DNA of 64,000 bases from Hofstenia miamia (Eukaryota; Xenacoelomorpha; Acoela; Hofsteniidae), in NCBI GenBank assembly GCA_900660155.1, contig CABFPE010000117.1, forward strand, positions 1,229,011-1,293,010. Reading direction: 5' to 3'. Of the stretch, positions 52,201 to 57,476 are shown piece after piece. The notes under the pieces are model-generated. The model saw only the letters and a program-made list of their open reading frames with translations. It did not search any database and had not been told where the DNA came from. Numbering within the stretch: the first letter of the stretch is position 1; every line of letters begins with the position of its first letter. Position numbers and translations under genes: made by a program.

Positions 52201-53453
52201 TGATTTCATATGTTGCTATTTCTGAAATAACCAGACAAAGTGTTTTTTGCAATCGTTTTGATTCACAAATATCAAATGCGTGAAAAGCAACGCCACTAAA
52301 CCATCATAGAGGAGAATGAAAATTTAATGAGGGAAAAACTACTGCTAGGCTTAGAAGCAATTAGTGGCGAAACGAGGTCATCGAAATCATCATTTACAAG
52401 ATGTAAGTGGTCGAGTGGGCAGACGAGCTCAGAGGCAGTCCGTTTCCATGCAATCTAACAGAGTCAAGTGTCCATTAATCTAAAAAGTGCGCAAATTATT
52501 ACACGTTTCTTATGGTCGTGCGCCTCCTTATAAAAACAAATTGTAAAGAAGCCGCGCACAGTGCATTAGCAATCTCTTAATTAACAGTCAAAGAAAATAA
52601 ATATTAGTAAACATAATAGTGTCAGATATTGATTTTCACCGCTGTTAAAAATATACATGCATAAATTGAGTAGTATAGATGTCATTGGACGATTTTAAAA
52701 TAACTGTACACAGTCATGGACGTCATGAAGTTGAAATTTGAAAGGAATCACATTCCAATTTTCAAATTGAAATTCGCCTTGTTCTATTTACAATGGTTGC
52801 ACATTCTACAAGTAAAAGCATCAACCAATCAAATAAAAATTGTTTTTTACATGCCTGGTTGGGTTTTACAAGATAGAGGTTTTCACTTGGAGAGCATCTG
52901 CACTATAAACAGTTAATTAAACGGAGAAGTGGAAAAGTTATTAACGATTGTAATCCTTTTAATCAATAAAGATCCGCTTGGAGGCGCTATGGTAATTCCC
53001 GCGATTAAGAAACATGGATAACTGTAATAAAGCCCTGCCAAATATATCATCTAGTTAATCTCCGGCTGGTAAACTTTGGACAAGAAAACATCCAAAGAGA
53101 AAATAATAATGTTCTACTTTTAAATGAATGCAAAATGAAAATACACGGCAAAATTTGTTGCAACAAAAAATATGAATAGACTAGTTCTATTATAAAACAA
53201 ATAAATACAATAATAGGTTAAATTAAAATATCTTCTCAAATACTCTCAGAAATTAAAAAAATATTGAAATTTTCAAAAGAAAACGATGAAACATACCATA
53301 TACTTTAAGTTTTTTAATACATTGTTGTTTATGTTCGATAAACTTCGCTATAGGTGTGATAAATGTGTGCGAGCAGTTAACGCAAGTTATGACATCTGCA
53401 GACGATGACCAATCGCGAGGACAAACAACGCATAATTTGGAGTCACACGTCAT
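11918..53453 (-). CDS. BCL11: BCL11-family zinc-finger transcription factor, whole coding span (5 coding exons, 579 aa)
   Basis: Nuclear DNA-binding regulator of the BCL11A/BCL11B (CTIP1/CTIP2; fly CG9650) family. In that family the protein binds TGACCA-type sites through its last three fingers and recruits NuRD-type co-repressors. Coding exons on the minus strand are 53453-53297, 15866-15592, 14897-14846, 13625-13437 and 12984-11918. The phases agree at each junction (G|AT Asp53, phase 0 after Lys144, G|GT Gly162, G|AA Glu225). Fingers: CCHC 24-45, C2H2 81-102, C2H2 166-186, and C2H2 497-517, 525-545, 555-576. Vertebrate members are about 800-900 residues, so this one is short: the acidic stretch and the second finger of the middle pair are missing. 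The ATG at 53453 lies directly after an acceptor AG. Joined to the candidate 5' exon ending at 55326 it gains the context AAGATGA, with a purine at -3. An upstream coding exon cannot be excluded. Confidence 0.9.
12985..13436 (-). other. Intron 5 of the BCL11 homologue (452 bp)
   Basis: Begins G|GTAAGA on the minus strand after exon 5 and ends tttatatttag before exon 6. AT-rich, with no other feature. Confidence 0.85.
13437..13625 (-). CDS. BCL11: BCL11 homologue exon 5: single middle C2H2 finger plus basic tail
   Basis: Too short for a standard ORF listing, but clear on the minus strand: after the acceptor ctgatttag the frame reads [20 protein letters not shown], a C-x2-C-x12-H-x3-H finger at residues 166-186. 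It corresponds to ZnF2 of BCL11A (CEFCGKTFKFQSNLIVH). Where vertebrate proteins continue with a TGEKPY linker and ZnF3, this exon instead encodes a Ser/Lys/Arg-rich basic stretch ([15 protein letters not shown]) and ends LNNNN before the donor G|GTAAGA. It enters with two bases and leaves with one, matching both neighbours. Confidence 0.9.
13626..14845 (-). other. Intron 4 of the BCL11 homologue (1220 bp)
   Basis: Starts GTAATT after exon 4 and ends ctgatttag before exon 5. The small plus-strand ORF at 13880-14071 shows no motif. The part at 14640-14845 has several CAATTAA/ATTAAG words and may be regulatory. Confidence 0.7.
14846..14897 (-). CDS. BCL11: BCL11 homologue exon 4: 52-nt proline-rich micro-exon
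   Basis: Found by asking for an exon that enters in phase 0 (after exon 3) and leaves with one base (before exon 5). On the minus strand an acceptor gtgtttttag precedes 14897, the frame reads [17 protein letters not shown], and the donor CTGG|GTAAT follows 14846. The single leftover G plus GT of exon 5 gives Gly162. The exon is strikingly GC-rich in an AT-rich intron. Proline-rich text just before the middle finger is also typical of BCL11A/B. Alternative: exon 3 might use another donor and skip this exon, but then the phases to exon 5 would not agree. Confidence 0.75.
14898..15591 (-). other. Intron 3 of the BCL11 homologue (694 bp)
   Basis: Starts GTAAGC after exon 3 and ends gtgtttttag before exon 4. 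The plus-strand ORF at 14858-15043 runs across exon 4 in antisense and is a shadow. Confidence 0.75.
15592..15866 (-). CDS. BCL11: BCL11 homologue exon 3: second zinc finger
   Basis: Residues 53 (split) to 144. The finger [20 protein letters not shown] has C81, C84, H97 and H102 (C-x2-C-x12-H-x4-H). It aligns with BCL11A ZnF1, CTTCKQPFTSAWFLLQHAQ, including the AW and the aromatic-aliphatic LYM that follow. Downstream residues are acidic/polar and end IKPEK at the donor AAA|GTAAGC. The acceptor is tttgtag at 15867-15868; the two first bases AT complete a GAT codon with the G of exon 2. The ATG near the start (15861) is internal, not the gene start. Reading on past the donor hits a stop after a hydrophobic run, as expected of intron. 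Confidence 0.9.
16386..16502. other. Isolated GC-rich island, open in frames on both strands
   Basis: About 115 bases with far higher GC than the surroundings. On the plus strand a 44-codon frame starts at 16391 ([12 protein letters not shown], later [13 protein letters not shown]). On the minus strand a textbook acceptor (ggcattttcag) precedes 16502. From there the phase that would follow exon 2 reads [15 protein letters not shown] and stops at 16456-16458, which would be an alternative terminal exon. Another minus frame stays open for about 90 codons. No family match. It could be an alternative exon, an unrelated small ORF or a conserved non-coding block. Confidence 0.35.
17030..17300. promoter_or_regulatory. 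Candidate cis-regulatory block
   Basis: More balanced composition than the flanks and dense short motifs: gctaattag, cccaattactgac, attggcgc, ctgattgatag. No ORF. Such blocks in introns of developmental regulators are often conserved enhancers; this is inference from composition only. Confidence 0.3.
17490..17545. repeat. AT-rich imperfect palindrome
   Basis: tatacatatacatttatata...tatatgtatac-type arms fold back on each other over a few tens of bases. Simple-sequence character; no further assignment. Confidence 0.5.
18457..18504. repeat. (AT)n microsatellite
   Basis: Uninterrupted alternating AT run of about 47 bases. Confidence 0.95.
19300..19640. promoter_or_regulatory. Candidate cis-regulatory block
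   Basis: Contains cacgtg (E-box), attggctaacgg, and repeated homeodomain-type words (ataattaatgc, gctaattag, cgcaattaag, ataattaagc) in 340 bases, with more C/G than the flanks and no ORF. Inference only; cross-species conservation would decide. Confidence 0.35.
20033..20110. repeat. Long AT-rich hairpin (about 33-bp arms)
   Basis: The arm gtacatacatacatatacat from 20033 is mirrored by the arm ending atatggatgtatgtac at 20110, with one mismatch in the outer 20 bases and an AT-repeat core around a short catgcattga loop. Simple-sequence origin is likely. Confidence 0.8.
20232..20962 (+). mobile_element. hAT-family DNA transposon fossil (3' part)
   Basis: The right end, read inward, is CAGGGGTTCAAGCAAACAAT, a hAT-type terminus, followed outside by a possible 8-bp duplication aaaaactg at 20963-20970. 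The left terminus is not seen; the left edge is set where the iterated caattaattg words begin and is approximate. The interior encodes the C-terminal region of a hAT-type transposase. The left half is lost or replaced. Confidence 0.65.
20315..20892 (+). pseudogene. hAT transposase C-terminal remnant with hATC dimerisation region
   Basis: The frame from 20315 ([20 protein letters not shown], then [26 protein letters not shown]) resembles the segment preceding the dimerisation domain in animal hAT-like transposases. It stops at 20663. About 100 bases further, in another frame from 20762, the text [20 protein letters not shown] matches the hATC core, normally written like ALGDRRxxLxPxxxExxxFL. 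Between them the usual LPTSN..ER block is degenerate and interrupted by a TAA. At least two breaks; not functional. The catalytic and BED-finger parts are absent. Confidence 0.6.
21164..21225. repeat. 26-bp near-perfect inverted repeat with 10-nt loop
   Basis: The arm 21164-21189 (catggatctctgcgatgttt..) pairs with 21200-21225 with two adjacent mismatches only, around a 10-base loop. The stem is of mixed sequence, not simple repeat. It could be a foldback remnant or a small-RNA hairpin in the BCL11 intron; the stem is short for a pre-miRNA and the flanks do not extend it. Confidence 0.85.
23117..24163 (-). mobile_element. Retroelement fossil: C-terminal part with zinc knuckle and nuclease-like domain
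   Basis: Minus-strand text starts with [20 protein letters not shown], the linker segment seen after the reverse transcriptase in a widespread animal retroelement family. It continues with a zinc-knuckle-like [16 protein letters not shown] followed by [12 protein letters not shown], then [11 protein letters not shown] and [10 protein letters not shown], a pattern reminiscent of restriction-like (PD-D/E-x-K) endonuclease domains of site-specific non-LTR elements, and closes with [13 protein letters not shown]. The reverse transcriptase itself is absent, so the copy is 5'-truncated. The remaining part is well kept, with about one visible break, suggesting modest age. Non-LTR (LINE-like) is my best class; I cannot exclude another retroelement class. 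Confidence 0.65.
24678..24715. repeat. 15-bp perfect hairpin
   Basis: catagacttctaaat at 24678-24692 pairs exactly with 24701-24715 around an 8-base loop. Too short for a typical pre-miRNA stem. Possibly a foldback remnant. Confidence 0.75.
25860..25990. promoter_or_regulatory. Candidate cis-regulatory block
   Basis: A short non-coding stretch with gccatccggatgtgc (ETS-like core), caaatcagttag, acgtggcaaag and accgccgttaataat, unlike the filler on both sides. Inference only. Confidence 0.25.
30000..30650. promoter_or_regulatory. Candidate cis-regulatory block (largest in the intron)
   Basis: About 600 bases with mixed composition and many known motif types: ataattaaac, ctaattggtcaa, gcgtcatc, gcattgcaaataag (POU/CEBP-like), actaattgttg, gtcagctggg (E-box CAGCTG), cagtaattaag. 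It contains TGGTCA, the reverse complement of the TGACCA core bound by vertebrate BCL11A, though single occurrences mean little. No ORF. A developmental enhancer is the favoured reading, untested. Confidence 0.4.
31660..31805. promoter_or_regulatory. Candidate cis-regulatory block
   Basis: Within 145 bases: aaataattaaacg, ttgattgaccag, gtaggtcacgtc (nuclear-receptor half-site-like), cttaattaatt and ggattaattaat. Non-coding; clustered homeodomain words. Inference from motif density. Confidence 0.35.
32260..32545. repeat. Probable transposon terminal fragment
   Basis: The inverted pair gatgtgtggg (32432-32441) and cccacacatc (32463-32472), plus gagtacgggtaaaaa and gatgggtatgg words, resemble termini of hAT-like elements found in many animals. 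No boundaries or target duplication could be fixed. Confidence 0.3.
33490..33700. promoter_or_regulatory. Candidate cis-regulatory block
   Basis: Contains gagataagcagc (GATA-type), catgtaattaaacg, ccttattacaaaggg, gtgacagtcagc and ctgattggttgat in 200 bases. No ORF. Inference only. Confidence 0.3.
34205..34390. repeat. (AT)n microsatellite with a 137-base assembly gap
   Basis: AT repeats on both sides of Ns at 34239-34375. ORFs that appear to cross this gap are artefacts of the Ns. Confidence 0.95.
34391..34868. other. Possible transposon terminus, then AT-rich filler
   Basis: The start cagagatgcaaccgtgcc (about 34395), with ccttggtccgtgcc and catgccctggccc following, resembles a hAT-type end abutting the microsatellite. 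Nothing can be fixed beyond about 34500, and the partner end was not found. Confidence 0.25.
34869..35107. mobile_element. hAT MITE (239 bp)
   Basis: Left end CAGGGGCGTACGCAGG, right end read inward CAGTGGCGTACGCAGG: 15 of 16 match. Outside flanks are attatata (34861-34868) and attatgta (35108-35115), an 8-bp duplication with one change. CAG termini and 8-bp duplication indicate the hAT superfamily. No coding capacity; a typical small non-autonomous copy. Confidence 0.8.
35325..36887 (-). mobile_element. Tc1-like element, both ends present, IR/DR layout (1563 bp)
   Basis: Flanked by TA at 35323-35324 and 36888-36889. The outer left end CAGTACTGAAAATATGTATT matches the right end read inward (CAGTACTGGAAAAAGAATT..). 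A second inner copy of the same motif lies at 35491-35516 (attggaaaaatgtatttggc) and, inverted, at 36661-36687. This gives two copies at each end, spaced about 165-195 bases, the IR/DR arrangement known from Sleeping Beauty-type Tc1 elements. The transposase between is broken. Confidence 0.85.
35560..36600 (-). pseudogene. Tc1/mariner transposase, inactive
   Basis: On the minus strand, in order: a helix-turn-helix segment [37 protein letters not shown], usual before the catalytic core; [15 protein letters not shown], where the first catalytic Asp (SDES in active relatives) is Glu; [12 protein letters not shown] with the second Asp; and [19 protein letters not shown] with the third acidic residue. 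The pieces fall in several frames (ORFs at 36600-36346, 36276-35986, 36041-35808 and 35793-35557 cover parts), so there are at least three frame changes plus the Asp-to-Glu change. Dead copy of a DD34E-type Tc1 element. It sits wholly inside the BCL11 intron, same strand. Confidence 0.85.
36888..37270. other. Unclassified stretch with iterated GGATAC-like words
   Basis: Words such as gatacgggctttggatac, gcgctggatacc, atacgggcgcaagatac and gtggtggatac recur from about 36995 to 37260. This suggests a degenerate repeat or a transposon fragment. No family recognised. Confidence 0.3.
38941..40197 (-). mobile_element. LINE (L2/CR1-like) 3' part, duplicated around a single N
   Basis: Minus-strand reading gives [56 protein letters not shown] and YISELLNPN, the thumb region shared by L2/CR1-type reverse transcriptases. 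One stop (LK*RHW) interrupts it, and the usual LDYCNSLL segment is missing between LICS and LEGLQKV. The 3' end at about 38941-39010 carries tatatagcgcctt/aaaagcgct text and an (ATT)n-type tail, both common in this group. The stretch 39077-39636 is repeated exactly at 39638-40197 with one N between, so only one copy may be real. Confidence 0.8.
39077..40197. repeat. Exact 560-bp direct duplication separated by one N
   Basis: 39077-39636 equals 39638-40197 throughout as read here; 39637 is N. Perfect identity in an otherwise decayed LINE, with a single-N join, argues for two contig ends that overlap but were not merged. Confidence 0.9.
40198..40640. other. LINE flank and possible transposon terminus
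   Basis: The 82-codon plus ORF at 40191-40439 has no recognisable domain. From 40480 to 40622 words like cgggtgggtacag, cttacgggtacggatgg and gggtatgggtaagg occur. These resemble, inverted, gcttactcgtacccgctcac at about 38776, so the LINE may lie inside an older element with these termini. Weakly supported. Confidence 0.25.
43680..44060. promoter_or_regulatory. Higher-GC non-coding block
   Basis: Composition is visibly more balanced than in the flanks for about 380 bases (for example gcttaccgtggcggcttc, cgtagggcgataccggatt). No long ORF, no tRNA boxes, no repeat partner within the window. It may be a conserved non-coding element or an old insertion. Confidence 0.2.
47928..47980. repeat. (AT)n microsatellite
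   Basis: Two runs of alternating AT separated by gcaata and atg interruptions. The 145-codon minus ORF at 47861-48298 crosses it and is not a gene. Confidence 0.9.
48321..48664. mobile_element. Candidate MITE with CAACGAGC termini (344 bp)
   Basis: Left end CAACGAGCCGAAAATTCC with GCTCGG/CGGCTGG words, right end ..GCTCGGCTCGCCTCTGCTCGTTG. Read inward both begin CAACGAGC and continue with GAGCCGAG-type repeats. These GC-rich termini stand out from AT-rich interior and flanks. No clear target duplication, so the exact class is open. Confidence 0.5.
49560..49830. promoter_or_regulatory. Candidate cis-regulatory block
   Basis: CpG-bearing stretch with cgttcgaccaatgagcg, gatgacgtgag (CRE-like), tgcccgcggc, acaacgcgcgtc, gcgtaattagc and gaaaggcgcgcc. 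It runs into the start of an ORF (49796-50203) that has no recognisable domain. Enhancer or distal promoter; inference only. Confidence 0.35.
50560..50860. promoter_or_regulatory. Candidate cis-regulatory block
   Basis: Contains gcgaccgttaattaaatgg, aagataattggg, gaagtgcgcgc, gtaaccaatcat, ctttgctatttaatcc, cgactaattaatcac and ttaccaattaatt. High motif density, no coding content. Inference only. Confidence 0.35.
51429..51820. repeat. Cluster of three CAGGGTTG transposon-like termini
   Basis: cagggttgttgtgagacgtgg at 51429, cagggttgccc at 51545 and cagggttgttgtggtacgtg at 51765 are in the same orientation. Two are followed by gtgggac / gtcccatg palindromic words. This is the look of hAT-type MITE ends, probably fragments of related copies. 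Boundaries are not fixed. Confidence 0.45.
52320..52600. promoter_or_regulatory. Candidate cis-regulatory block near the first coding exon
   Basis: Mixed composition with agcaattagtggcg, cgaggtcatcg, gtggtcgagtggg, gtcgtgcgcctcc and cttaattaacag. It lies within 1 kb downstream of the first coding exon. No ORF. Inference only. Confidence 0.3.
53297..53453 (-). CDS. BCL11: BCL11 homologue exon 2: start codon and N-terminal CCHC finger
   Basis: Residues 1-52 plus one base. [20 protein letters not shown] aligns with the BCL11A N-terminal CCHC finger DLLTCGQCQMNF..FIEHKRKQC; zinc ligands are C24, C27, H41 and C45. In BCL11A this finger mediates oligomerisation. Donor G|GTATGT after 53297; the left-over G joins AT of exon 3. 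The ATG at 53453 is immediately preceded by an acceptor-like gtttag, so the coding region starts at the first base of the exon. An additional N-terminal pair of cysteines (CDSKLCVVC) precedes the finger. The family's opening MSRRK motif (NuRD binding) is not in this exon. Confidence 0.88.
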
Positions 53454-55325
53454 CTAAACATCCAATTCTGTTACACACTAAAGACAATAAACAAAAATAA
53501 AATTTAATTTTTTTTTACATTATCAATGTGTTTTTAAATTTCAAATTAGATGAGTTAAAATTATGCTGATAAATTTAATCGAACATCAAGCAGTGAATCA
53601 TAAAATTTGATAAAGTTCTAAATTAGCATTAACATTAAAAAATACGAGACATTGAGTCGATAAAGCACCTTTCCACGTTTAATGCAAAGAATAGAAAACA
53701 CGGAATAAAAATTAAGAGTTAACGTTGTTAAAAAATACTAGAAAACTGATTGTGGACAATTGATTATGATACAATATCAATTCCAAATTCTGACATCAAA
53801 AACTTTTTGTGTTCTACTCTATGTTGCATCTCCATTTCGGCCATAATCAAAGCGAGTTGGCCAACATTGTAAAAACCAATCCGACTAATTTTGTCTATAT
53901 CTGATACTTTTGAATAAGTATATTTGGTGCATTACTCATTGATGTCTTGAACTTATTTTAACCCTTCCAATAATGATAATAAGTGCATTGGCTTACGTCA
54001 AATAATTGTAGTTGTTTTCTATTTCATAAATTATCAACACGTTTAATAGGTTGTCCTTACCAGAATTCTGCAATTGGCAATTAACTTTGGTGAATTTTAT
54101 TGGCGAAAATCAATCATCTTATAGAATCCAGGGTACGCTCCAACATTTATCAGAATGAATGAAGATCAGATTTAGGATTAGGAGAGATCCTAACGCTTTT
54201 CACAAAAAAACAAAGAAACATTCAGTCACACAAAATGGCAATTTTTTACATTTAGGATTTTGTAATATCTTGAAAACGAGAATAATAAACATTTAACATC
54301 TCCAGAGTTTCTCCTTGACTGAAGAAATGGGAATTATGCCACAGTAAATGAGCATATCATTAAAAATATTTTTTATAAACGAACAAATAAAAACAAACAT
54401 ATTATGTCCCGTGACGTTTTTAAGTGACAAATTTACTGATTCGCAATTGCAAACGTTATTCGACAATAGCATAATTTACTAAAAAGAAATTTAGAGATCA
54501 CCGTCTGAAATGGAATTTTTGTAATTCTTGAATAATTGGTTGTGTCAACAATCTGCGTATTTATACTCAAGGGAATATACTGAGAGAGATGAGTGAACCA
54601 AAATTCAATGGTGCAAAATCTGCAAATCTTTCCCATGGAAATTTTATCAAGCTAATAGGCTTCAAATTAGTGGGGAATGTATCACGCTAATAGTGGAAGT
54701 AAAGAGTCCTTCTTCTGAATCTATTATTGAAAAAGGTTTCTATTTTAACCAAAATACAACGGATCCATACTTTAATCTTTCTCAATTTACTTGCTGTCCA
54801 GAATTTTATGAACTATCTGAAATCTAGACGTCGAGTTGAAACTATTACAAAAATGTTTTATCAATTCAGGAAATTTACAGATAAAATCTGAAACCAATGT
54901 GTTTGTAATGAATGGAAGGCTTGGCTTGTTGCTGAATTAACAATTAAGCAATTGTTTAAAGAAGTATACATTATGGTAAAGACTATTTGCCAAAAATATT
55001 TCCAATGTATTCAAACTGAGGTAAAGGACTGCTTTGAAGAATTTCCCAATAAATAATTTACGGAAGATGTAGTTTCTAAATGCTACAATATAATTGCCTA
55101 GAGAATAACAAAAGGTGAACATTTCGATTGGAAATAACGCACAAATCAATTATGGAAACAGATTTGCAATTCCGATTTAAGATTTATAGGAAAATCAAAA
55201 TAAGATACACGGAAACGACTTCTATACATAAAATTGCAGTTGGTTTAATAACGCACAAAACCGGAAATAAGTAATTGATTACTTCCGGAAACTTTCGAGG
55301 GTACAAAATAAAAGTAAAAGCTTAC
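53454..55325 (-). other. Presumed first intron (1.87 kb)
   Basis: Runs from the donor GTAAGC after 55326 to the acceptor gtttag before 53453, if the 5' exon is correct. Nothing else recognised in it. Confidence 0.4.
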
Positions 55326-55500
55326 CTTCGGAAATCAATTGTCACGACATGCGAAATAAGCACAGAGCATTACACAGTAAACAGTCTGAGAGGTGAACAA
55401 ACACCGCGCAAAATATAATCGAATCAAAGAGTCGTCGGGCAAAAATGTCTGCCCAATTCTTACAAACGACGACATTCGTAAACAACGACGCGTCTAAACA
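55326..55500 (-). promoter_or_regulatory. Candidate 5' non-coding exon and core promoter region
   Basis: On the minus strand a strong donor CCGAAG|GTAAGC lies at 55326. The 170 bases upstream carry many CpGs (acgcgtcgttg, gtcgtcgtttg, ccgacgac, gcgcggtg) in contrast to the AT-rich flanks. Splicing to 53453 places the ATG in the context GAAGATGA with A at -3. The frame that would run into that ATG stops 12 bases before the donor, so the exon would be untranslated. It contains small upstream ORFs, including a minimal ATG-TCG-TGA. The left edge is exact; the transcription start is unknown. Confidence 0.45.
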
Positions 55501-56194
55501 AACGCATCAGCTAAATTCATACAAATAGATTAAGTTAACAGTATTGAATTTGAATTTCCGATTTCGGCCCTCAACTTCCTATTACCAACTATGCAATGTC
55601 CTGTGAAGCATTCGCCTTTAAGCATAGACTTTGTTTATAAATATTATATTTAAGGCGTGGCACAATTTTGGGTAACTATTTTATAACCAAAAAATTATTT
55701 TTTTTAAATTTAAAAATGGAGTAAGGTTATAGTTCTGTAGTATTCAAGCGAGCCGTCAGCACCCTGAACTATAGTAACCATAACTATATTCTCAGCTGTA
55801 GGAATTCAAACTACTGTTCAACGCCATTAAAAGACTGTGTAAATTAATGGTGAGCTTTAGTTCAACATGCCGAATATGCTGACATGCTAGATAAATTATA
55901 AAGTAAACATTGGACTGTATTAGATGGTTTGATGATGTAGAATACAATAAAAATAATTAGCATTTGAAAAACTTGATGTTTTCTTTCTGCTTTCGTTTGG
56001 AATAACATTGACATGAACCAAGTTCTATTTTAGTGACATATGGCTTTCTAAGAATGTCATACTTTGTGAGAGACAGACGATCAAATTTTTGCATGTAGGT
56101 TCGATTGACTAGTTGTTGAAGACATCTTGTGTAAGATGGATGATGAACAATAAGCGCCATTACAATCAAAAGCGAACTTCTATATTCTACTTAC

Positions 56195-56252
56195 CGTCTG
56201 ACAGTATATCAAAGGGTTGAAAATCATTAGAGCTAATATCATGCATTCGCAG
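56195..56252 (-). other. Candidate 58-nt exon of unknown membership
   Basis: Between an acceptor caaatttctag and a perfect donor ACG|GTAAGT on the minus strand. One frame reads LRMHDISSNDFQPFDILSDG; another, which would enter the BCL11 ATG in frame, is hydrophobic (MILALMIFNPLIYCQT). It could be an alternative 5' exon of the BCL11 homologue, part of another gene, or chance. The 70-codon ORF just downstream (56169-55957) cannot follow it in frame without a further intron. Confidence 0.25.
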
Positions 56253-57476
56253 CTAGAAATTTGAAAATATTTTTGTTTTAATTAAAATTTTAAGTTAAAC
56301 TATATGAGTGATCGAGGAATTTTTCGTTATTTTCTGAGCCTGCTCTATAAATAAATATTTTTGTTGATATAACCACTGATTCCTAGGGTTGTTAATAAGT
56401 GTGAGTGATGGAAATTTCAATGCCGTAAGATGAATTTGAGTTGAATGCAACATTAAACTTTAATTAGGTATTTAGGAGACTGCATAGTGCAAGCAACTTT
56501 TATAGGGATATTAACCACACGACCAACGCAACCAAGTTTAATGACTGGTCGCAAACCCACCATCTGTCAATGCAGTGACCATCTGCTTGAGTAAATCAAA
56601 AACCAATTTTGAAATCAACCATCTGTAAAATCATCGAATTTGATATGAAATAAAACAACTTTCGCAAATAAATGGAACTAGATGGGAGAAACTGTAGCAG
56701 AACAATACAAACGAAAGTGGATTCAGAGTAATACAACACAATATACTTAGAAAAAGGCGGTTGCACGCGTAGGAGAAACATGGGCTAGTTTTCTTTTTCG
56801 GTTTCCAACGTTGACACTTTCTGGGTAACAAATAGAATAAAAACTAAGGTGGTAAACATCCCTTTGAGAGTCTATTTTCCAATATTTTGATAGATTTTGT
56901 ATTATTTCGCCACGTTATTGGGCACTAAATTTGATCAACACTAAGATGTGAATTTTGAGATTTCTTTACAGTTAAGACATAGTAAAATTAATATCAGTGT
57001 ATCATTTTTACAAACTCCTGTCTTAACCATTTTTCAGTACAACCTTCCAACCCACTAAAAGCACTTTAGCTATGTTGGAAATAAAACTAATACTGATATT
57101 CATTAAAACGTACAAATTAGTTTAATATTTATAACACAAGGAGTATCGTATTGTGGACTTGGTTAAACGCGGGCGGGTATGATGTTATTATATTGTTCTG
57201 TTTTTTTAACTGTTATGGCTAAGCTGAACGACTATGCAGGTGGACATAGAATTATCAGGGAGGGCTGTTCTTTATTTTACGGGCGCAGGCGCTGAAAATT
57301 AGCCACCCACAAGTCCAAAGCAAGGAGCATGCTGTATTCGATTATTATTTATGCATTAGATTAGAGTTTGTAGTCGTCCCTGTATTAGGACTGACAAATA
57401 TATCAGTTCAAAGTAGTCCTTGGCTGCCATTATCTGTAATTTCATCGTTTCAAAATGCATTCATAATGATATTTAT
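56253..57476. other. No gene recognised
   Basis: AT-rich flank; two overlapping minus ORFs near 56596-56831 have no motif. A GC-rich patch at 57165-57310 (acgcgggcgggtatg, tacgggcgcaggcgc) may be a transposon scrap. Confidence 0.35.

Larger units (their letters stand above)
15867..53296 (-). other. Giant intron 2 of the BCL11 homologue (37.4 kb)
   Basis: Donor G|GTATGT after 53297, acceptor tttgtag before 15866. Large introns packed with regulatory sequence are usual in genes of developmental regulators. It contains the transposon fossils and the candidate regulatory blocks listed separately; no other protein-coding host gene was recognised inside it. Sub-stretches in which I saw nothing beyond AT-rich filler: 18505-19300, 21226-23110, 24716-25860, 26000-30000, 30650-31650, 37270-38930, 40640-43680, 44060-47920, 48665-49560, 51820-52320. 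Confidence 0.8.

Noticed and set aside
55957-56169. 70-codon minus ORF with protein-like composition
   Set aside because: No acceptor or start with support and no family resemblance; it overlaps the intron side of the donor at 56195.
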